NCBI GenBank assembly: GCA_037189585.1
Contig: JBBCJA010000019.1
Coordinates: 174,562 to 238,561, forward strand
Direction of reading: 5' to 3'
Length of the DNA stretch: 64,000 bases
From: JAEXNA01 sp037189585
GTDB lineage: Bacteria; Vulcanimicrobiota; Xenobia; Xenobiales; JADMJV01
The notes below the pieces were generated by a model. It was not told where the DNA came from and searched no databases. It was given only the letters and a program-made list of their open reading frames with translations. Position numbers and translations under genes: made by a program. Shown here piece after piece: positions 59,941-64,000 of this stretch. Position 1 is the stretch's first letter. Each line of letters opens with the position of its first letter.

Positions 59941-61401
59941 ATGGCGGAATACCTTTCCCTCTCCCTTTCCGTGCAACAAGCGATCCGGGTCGGATTCGCC
60001 CTCTGCACGCTGGGCATGCTCTTTTTGAGTTTGCCCAACGCCCATCGCTTTTTTGGAACAGCTTCACGGCGAGGTTATGCCGACGACGGGCCCTTTCTCA
60101 GTCGACTGCTCAGCCCACTGGGACGGGGTCTCGTCCTTTCCTCCTGGTTAGCGGCTGCTTGCTGGCTCCTCGTCGACCGCCATACGGTTCTCGCGGCGGC
60201 CGTATGTCTTGGTTGGAGCCGGCTCTTCTTCGTGGGTTTGCGTTGGCGCAGTCTGAGCCGAGGTATGGGAGCGCCCGGATTTATGCTCAGCTGGCTGGCC
60301 GCTCTTGTTTTCGCTCTCGAGTACACTCGCTTTTACGCTCCCGGCGATTGGCTGCGCCCTCTGGTCATTCTGGCCTTCAAAGTGGACTTCGCCGTCATCA
60401 TGCTGTGCGCGGGACAGTACAAGCTGTTCGCCGGATATCCCCAGAACAACGGGATGGAGCGGGGGATGGTGAATCCTTGGTGGGGCAAGCTGGGTGGACC
60501 TTATCGCCGTCTCTCCCCTGACTCAGCTGTTTTTAAGTTCTTCAATCACTGCGCCTACCTGGGTGAACTGGTGGCGGGTCTGTTGATGCTCATTCCCGCC
60601 ACCGCCGAGCTCGGCGGCCTTTTCATGGCGGCAAGCTTTATCTTTGTCTTCATCCACATCCGTTTGGGCTTCTTGACTCACACGGTCATCACGTGCTGTC
60701 TACTTTTTTGCGCTCCGGGTGGATGGGTCGACTCCCTATTGCCGCAGCTTCCCACTGTAGCGAGCCAGGGCTTCCCCGGAATGGAGCAGCTCAATTTGGC
60801 GCTGGCTGGGGTTCTGATAGCCTATGTGTTCGCGCTCCCTTTGGCCAAGGCCGGGCAGTACTACAACTTCTACGCCAAAAAGAGAATGCCAAAGGCTCTC
60901 CAAACGCTGTGCGATCGCTGGTGCAACTTCTGGGGGATCATCATCTGGCGTGTCTTCACCATCGACAACACCAACTTCTACATCAACATCTGGTTCGAGG
61001 ACCCAGCGACGGGAGCAAGACGGCTCTACTCCAGATCTCAAGGCTACGACTTCGCCTCGGGTCTACGCTATATCCACGTCTGTGAATTCGTTTGCCTTGT
61101 TTCGGTCTTCACCACCCTCAAATACTACACTCCTGACTCTCCTCTGTTTTTTCATCGGTTACGGCGCTACTCTCAAACTCTGCCGTGTCCGGCGGGACAT
61201 CGTATCGTCTTCGAATGGGTGGACATTCACAAAGGGGAGGGGCGGTTCCAGGATATCTCCAGTCGAGAATTCTTTTGGGACCCGGTAAGTGAGGAATTGA
61301 CCATTTTGGACCTTCGTGATGGTCGCACGGAAACCGACAAACTTCGTTTCAGCGAGCTTGTGCAAGGAAGTGTTGTCGGATCCTATGCACCTTTGACCTG
61401 A
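59941..61401 (+). CDS. Multi-pass membrane protein, paralog 2
   Basis: A 486-residue protein from ATG 59941; ATG 59908 is an alternative. It is a clear paralog of the protein at 49326-50873 over the whole length: CTLGMLFLSLPNAHRFFGT, GYPQNNGMERGMVNPWWG and FYAKKRMP with FTIDNTNFY. About nine membrane helices and a soluble tail. The two copies lie in opposite orientation about 9 kb apart, so duplication is old. Role unknown; see paralog 1 for the HTTM-like idea. Confidence 0.75.
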   Translation: MAEYLSLSLSVQQAIRVGFALCTLGMLFLSLPNAHRFFGTASRRGYADDGPFLSRLLSPLGRGLVLSSWLAAACWLLVDRHTVLAAAVCLGWSRLFFVGLRWRSLSRGMGAPGFMLSWLAALVFALEYTRFYAPGDWLRPLVILAFKVDFAVIMLCAGQYKLFAGYPQNNGMERGMVNPWWGKLGGPYRRLSPDSAVFKFFNHCAYLGELVAGLLMLIPATAELGGLFMAASFIFVFIHIRLGFLTHTVITCCLLFCAPGGWVDSLLPQLPTVASQGFPGMEQLNLALAGVLIAYVFALPLAKAGQYYNFYAKKRMPKALQTLCDRWCNFWGIIIWRVFTIDNTNFYINIWFEDPATGARRLYSRSQGYDFASGLRYIHVCEFVCLVSVFTTLKYYTPDSPLFFHRLRRYSQTLPCPAGHRIVFEWVDIHKGEGRFQDISSREFFWDPVSEELTILDLRDGRTETDKLRFSELVQGSVVGSYAPLT

Positions 61402-61445
61402 TCCGTGTCAGTTCACCCCGTGAGCCGAGCTTTTAGAATAGGGCT

Positions 61446-61586
61446 ATGTTGGACATCCTATTCAAAACCGACGTTGGGCTGTACAGCTTGGCGGCTTTCT
61501 CGGCCATGCTAGCCTCCGGCGTTGTGGCTCTCGTCCTCGCTTGGCGCAGACTTCGCGACAATTCTGAATCGGAACAGGTCCCATGA
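61446..61586 (+). CDS. DUF3149-like single-helix membrane protein
   Basis: A 46-residue protein (MLDILFKTDVGLYSLAAFSA, then MLASGVVALVLAWRRLRD). LFxTDxGLxSL followed by one membrane helix and a basic end is the pattern of DUF3149 proteins. It overlaps the next small gene by four bases (ATGA). Confidence 0.6.
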   Translation: MLDILFKTDVGLYSLAAFSAMLASGVVALVLAWRRLRDNSESEQVP

Positions 61587-61792
61587 CACGCGTCCTAGCG
61601 CCTCTGCGGGTGGCCGCACTGCTCTTCCTGCTCCTGGCGGTAGGTGGCGCCTACGCCAACCGCGAGCTATTGGCCTCAGCGACGCCGCGTGATCTGTTGA
61701 TCATTGTCACCTGCCTCTTTTTACCGTTCATCCCGCTACTGCTCACGCCCATCCTCCTCCCCTTCAAAGAGCGAAACTCGGTCGATTTCTAG
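61583..61792 (+). CDS. Small two-helix membrane protein
   Basis: A 69-residue protein with two membrane helices (LRVAALLFLLLAVGGAYAN and LLIIVTCLFLPFIPLLLTPI) and a short basic tail. It is translationally coupled to the DUF3149-like gene. Its end is ten bases from the convergent phhA gene. Confidence 0.7.
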   Translation: MTRVLAPLRVAALLFLLLAVGGAYANRELLASATPRDLLIIVTCLFLPFIPLLLTPILLPFKERNSVDF

Positions 61793-61802
61793 AGGGGGGG
61801 TT

Positions 61803-62816
61803 TTAGGCGTTTCCGCCGCGGGCCGCGATGGGAGCGAGATAGGAGTCCAAAATTTCGTCGAGCTCCTCGAAGTTGCGGAAGACGAAGAAGATCGGATTGA
61901 AGGCGTAGACGGTTTTAGGGATCTTCGCGATGGCGTCGACGGTGAACGGGGCGAGCAAAACCTCGCCACCGAAATAACCCTCACGGGCGATACCGAGTTC
62001 GTCATAGAGGCCTCGGATGACGTTCCAGCCGCTTTCCTGCGACGACATCTCACCCCGCCGGTGAAGCTCGTTGATGCCGTCGGTGATGCGATCCACGTCG
62101 GATTCATACTTGTAGAAGTGATCGCAAATCTGCTGATAGATATCTTCGCGATAGTCGAGAACTCCGTCGCGGTCCAGGCGATAGAACTCCATGATGGTGT
62201 TGGTCAGCTCGGCTCGACCCGAGATGATACCCGCTCCGAAGATGCGGGGCCGGTTGTCCTGAATCACCAGCCCGAACTCCGTGCTGTACCAGGCCAGTCT
62301 TTTGATCACCTCCCGCTCGACCTCGGTGGCGTTCAGGTAAGCCGGCGCGAACTTATCCTCGATCTTGGCGTAAAAAGGGAGTGTCAAAAATGGCAAATGT
62401 CCGAAGATGTCGTGGAACATGTCGGGCTCCGGCGTGAAGCGCATCTGCTCCGCCGTACGTAGATAGTCCGTGATCAAAAAAGTTCGGCGCGCGAACTTCT
62501 TGTACCAATCGTCGGCTAGAGTGTAGCGCACCACCGTGCGCTCGATCTTCCACCCCGTGCGAGGAGTGATGCGGGAATTGATATGCTCCACCGTGGGGAT
62601 GCGGTCCGCCGGAAGCTCTAGTAAACGCATTCCCTCGTGCCACTCGGCACAGATATGCTCGCCCAGGTGAGGGAGGTTCACACCCGTGAAGAGCTCGCGC
62701 CAGATGCCGTGTTGCTCATCGCTGAAGTCGAGCTCCTGGTCGGCGGCGGTGTACTCTTTATCTCGGCTCCGAAGGTCCTGTTGAATCTCTCCGGTGTAGG
62801 TGGTCGTCTTTTCCAT
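61803..62816 (-). CDS. phhA: Phenylalanine 4-monooxygenase
   Basis: A 337-residue biopterin-dependent aromatic amino acid hydroxylase from ATG 62816. The frame extends 30 codons upstream through a Gly/Lys-rich stretch that is not part of the family. Iron ligands His135 and His140 (PDMFHDIFGHLP) and Glu180 (AWYSTEFGLV) are present. It makes tyrosine from phenylalanine. The protein is longer than the 260-290 residues of proteobacterial PhhA by about 60 residues at the C-terminus. No pterin recycling gene was seen nearby. Confidence 0.93.
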   Translation of the reverse strand: MEKTTTYTGEIQQDLRSRDKEYTAADQELDFSDEQHGIWRELFTGVNLPHLGEHICAEWHEGMRLLELPADRIPTVEHINSRITPRTGWKIERTVVRYTLADDWYKKFARRTFLITDYLRTAEQMRFTPEPDMFHDIFGHLPFLTLPFYAKIEDKFAPAYLNATEVEREVIKRLAWYSTEFGLVIQDNRPRIFGAGIISGRAELTNTIMEFYRLDRDGVLDYREDIYQQICDHFYKYESDVDRITDGINELHRRGEMSSQESGWNVIRGLYDELGIAREGYFGGEVLLAPFTVDAIAKIPKTVYAFNPIFFVFRNFEELDEILDSYLAPIAARGGNA

Positions 62817-62867
62817 GGGGGGGAATTGGCACTCCGCCCCCTTCACCCCTCCCCCATGTTTTTTGGA

Positions 62868-62955
62868 CAGGAATCCAGAGTTTTTGATCTTTCCGCCTGA
62901 GACCACTCACTCAAGATTAGATTTTGGAGTCAGGAATCCAGAATTTTCTGATCTT
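62868..62955. repeat. Imperfect direct repeat upstream of phhA
   Basis: CAGGAATCCAGAGTTTTTGA (62868-) recurs as CAGGAATCCAGAATTTTCTG (62931-), both ending in ATCTT; period about 63 bases. It lies between phhA and the CorA-like gene and could be a regulatory region for one or both. Inferred only. Confidence 0.4.
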
Positions 62956-62998
62956 CTTCCCACCAGGAGGGCACGATGGACGACCGAAACCTTGAACT

Positions 62999-63724
62999 AT
63001 GAACCCTAAATGGTTACCGAGCGGTTGGGAACTGCCTCCCGAAATTGTCGAACGTCTGGGTCGCAAGGTCGGGCGCCAGCGGGCGATGGAAGAGCAAGAC
63101 CACCTTCTGATCATCCTTCACGCTCCGCCCAAGCCGGGGCAGGATGAACGCGAGGCTCGCGTCTTCTGGAGAAAGCCGGACGGAAGCTGGAGCACCAGCA
63201 CTCGAGGCAAAGGCCCTAAAGCCATCCTGGAGCACATCGCCGAGTATCAAGCTCAGATCGATGCCTTGGAGTCCCGAGAAGAGACCGCTCAAACCGCCGA
63301 GGAGTTTTTCGAAGTGCTCGACCAGGCGACCCCACTCGCTCGAGCTTGTCGCAACATGTACGCCGCGCTTCAACAGGCTCGCGATCTGGTTCCCGAGGAT
63401 CCGGAAATCGTGAGTTGCCGAGACGAAGCCTACGCTTGCGAGCGAAGCGCGGAACTTTTAGTCCACGACGTGAAGAACGGCTTTGACCTCTACGTAGCCA
63501 AAAAGACCGAGGAGATGACAAAGTCGGGACACGCGATGGCTGTATCCGGACATCGGCTCAACACCCTGGTGGCACTCTTCTTCCCCACCGCCACGCTGGC
63601 CGCGCTACTCGGGATGAATGTCCCTCACGGACTCGAGAACACTCAGGGAGCCTTCCTGGGAGCTATCGCGGTCGGCGTCGCCCTCGGCTTCGGGGTCAAA
63701 ACCTGGCTCGACCGCCCCCTCTAA
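62999..63724 (+). CDS. CorA-like membrane protein
   Basis: A 241-residue protein. Residues 1-175 are soluble and mainly helical (LEHIAEYQAQIDALESREET). Two C-terminal membrane helices enclose GMNVPHGLEN, close to the GMN signature of CorA magnesium channels. The usual CorA N-terminal alpha/beta domain is shortened. It may be a small CorA-family channel or a paralog with other ion selectivity. Confidence 0.75.
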   Translation: MNPKWLPSGWELPPEIVERLGRKVGRQRAMEEQDHLLIILHAPPKPGQDEREARVFWRKPDGSWSTSTRGKGPKAILEHIAEYQAQIDALESREETAQTAEEFFEVLDQATPLARACRNMYAALQQARDLVPEDPEIVSCRDEAYACERSAELLVHDVKNGFDLYVAKKTEEMTKSGHAMAVSGHRLNTLVALFFPTATLAALLGMNVPHGLENTQGAFLGAIAVGVALGFGVKTWLDRPL

Positions 63725-63944
63725 CCCAGATGATGCGTGGCGGACCGAAGAATGGTGTTCTCAGGTGATCCAAACGCAAGGATGGAGCGCCTCGAGGAGC
63801 GGATTTGGTGGACTCCAAATGACCTCGGTCCCGCTTGCAAGCGACAGCGCTCAAGCCGTAGATGGGATGAGAAGGCCAGCCCCCCGCGAGATGTCGTAAG
63901 ACTCCCAATCAATAAACGCACTCGAAGTGCAAGAGAGGCTGGCC
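63725..63944. other. Leader of IS110-like gene, possible bridge RNA
   Basis: About 220 bases without a gene between the CorA-like gene and the IS110 transposase start. In IS110-group elements the left end upstream of the transposase encodes the bridge RNA, so this is a candidate. A 12-bp palindrome CGCTTGCAAGCG occurs at 63832-63843 inside the 20-nt copy shared with 58902-58921. The exact element end is not defined. Confidence 0.4.
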
Positions 63945-64000
63945 ATGGAGAACCTTATCACAATGACAAGCGAACTAACAGTCGGACTCGATGTTGGAGA
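63945..64000 (+). CDS. IS110-family transposase, 5' end only
   Basis: ATG 63945 (GAGAGG upstream) encodes MENLITMTSELTVGLDVGD and runs off the window. VGLDVGD is the first acidic block of the DEDD/RuvC-like domain of IS110-family transposases. The remainder is not visible, so subfamily and intactness are unknown. Confidence 0.7.
   Translation, partial: MENLITMTSELTVGLDVG

Noticed and set aside
1..64000. CRISPR array or cas genes
   Set aside because: No regularly spaced repeats and no Cas-like proteins were seen.

Overview
The window is bacterial, of moderately high GC, with short intergenic gaps, many GTG/TTG starts, and ATGA-type overlaps. No rRNA, CRISPR array or replication origin was seen. 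The lineage cannot be fixed from the sequence. The mix (SufS-SufU-SufT iron-sulfur assembly, phenylalanine hydroxylase, a pilin operon, several secreted hydrolases and many lineage-specific proteins) fits a poorly sampled, free-living or host-associated phylum of the Terrabacteria/Eremiobacterota/Planctomycete type. That placement is a guess.

The left half (about 1-31.5 kb) is accessory DNA. It holds a 7Fe-type ferredoxin beside a MerR-CRP fusion regulator and a Phd/VapC pair. Next comes a two-gene module of an OLD/RecF-like ATPase and a small PD-(D/E)xK-like protein, then a large HIT-PLD-SF2 helicase. A methyltransferase plus acyl-synthase-like GNAT pair lies divergent from an XRE regulator. 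A pRiA4b ORF-3 fusion protein, a hipBA operon with two textbook-like HipB operators, and a DUF1016 nuclease between short direct repeats follow. Remnants of at least three more toxin-antitoxin systems and an ISKra4-like transposase are also present. Many genes here are interrupted: two in-frame TAG codons in one gene and single-base frameshifts in several others. Some of these may be homopolymer assembly errors. Core-like genes in this half include a LolD/FtsX-type ABC exporter, an acyl carrier protein that looks circularly permuted, and a DUF4143 ATPase.

The right half (31.5-63.7 kb) is more ordinary chromosome. It contains a very large GlmS-like amidotransferase of 1170 residues and secreted hydrolases. 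Three tRNA genes (CAT, Glu-TTC, Val-TAC) sit behind a consensus sigma-70 promoter and before a terminator. A Met-rich M23 peptidase, the suf cluster, a subtilase and a three-gene pilin-like operon follow. An ECF sigma factor overlaps a large membrane protein. Also here are a PAP2 phosphatase, two paralogous 500-residue membrane proteins, a PhoD-type phosphatase, a glycosyltransferase, an M4 peptidase, dUTPase, an SDR, and a zincin-like protein that has lost its catalytic residues. phhA and a CorA-like protein end this part.

Two mobile features lie near the right edge: a 206-bp element with 30-bp perfect terminal inverted repeats (58.8-59.0 kb), and the start of an IS110-family transposase cut by the window end. 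A 20-nt sequence is shared, inverted, between the 206-bp element and the leader of the IS110 gene. The best candidates for something undescribed are the ATPase/PD-(D/E)xK pair, the MerR-CRP fusion, the giant GlmS-like protein, the permuted acyl carrier protein and the degenerate zincin.
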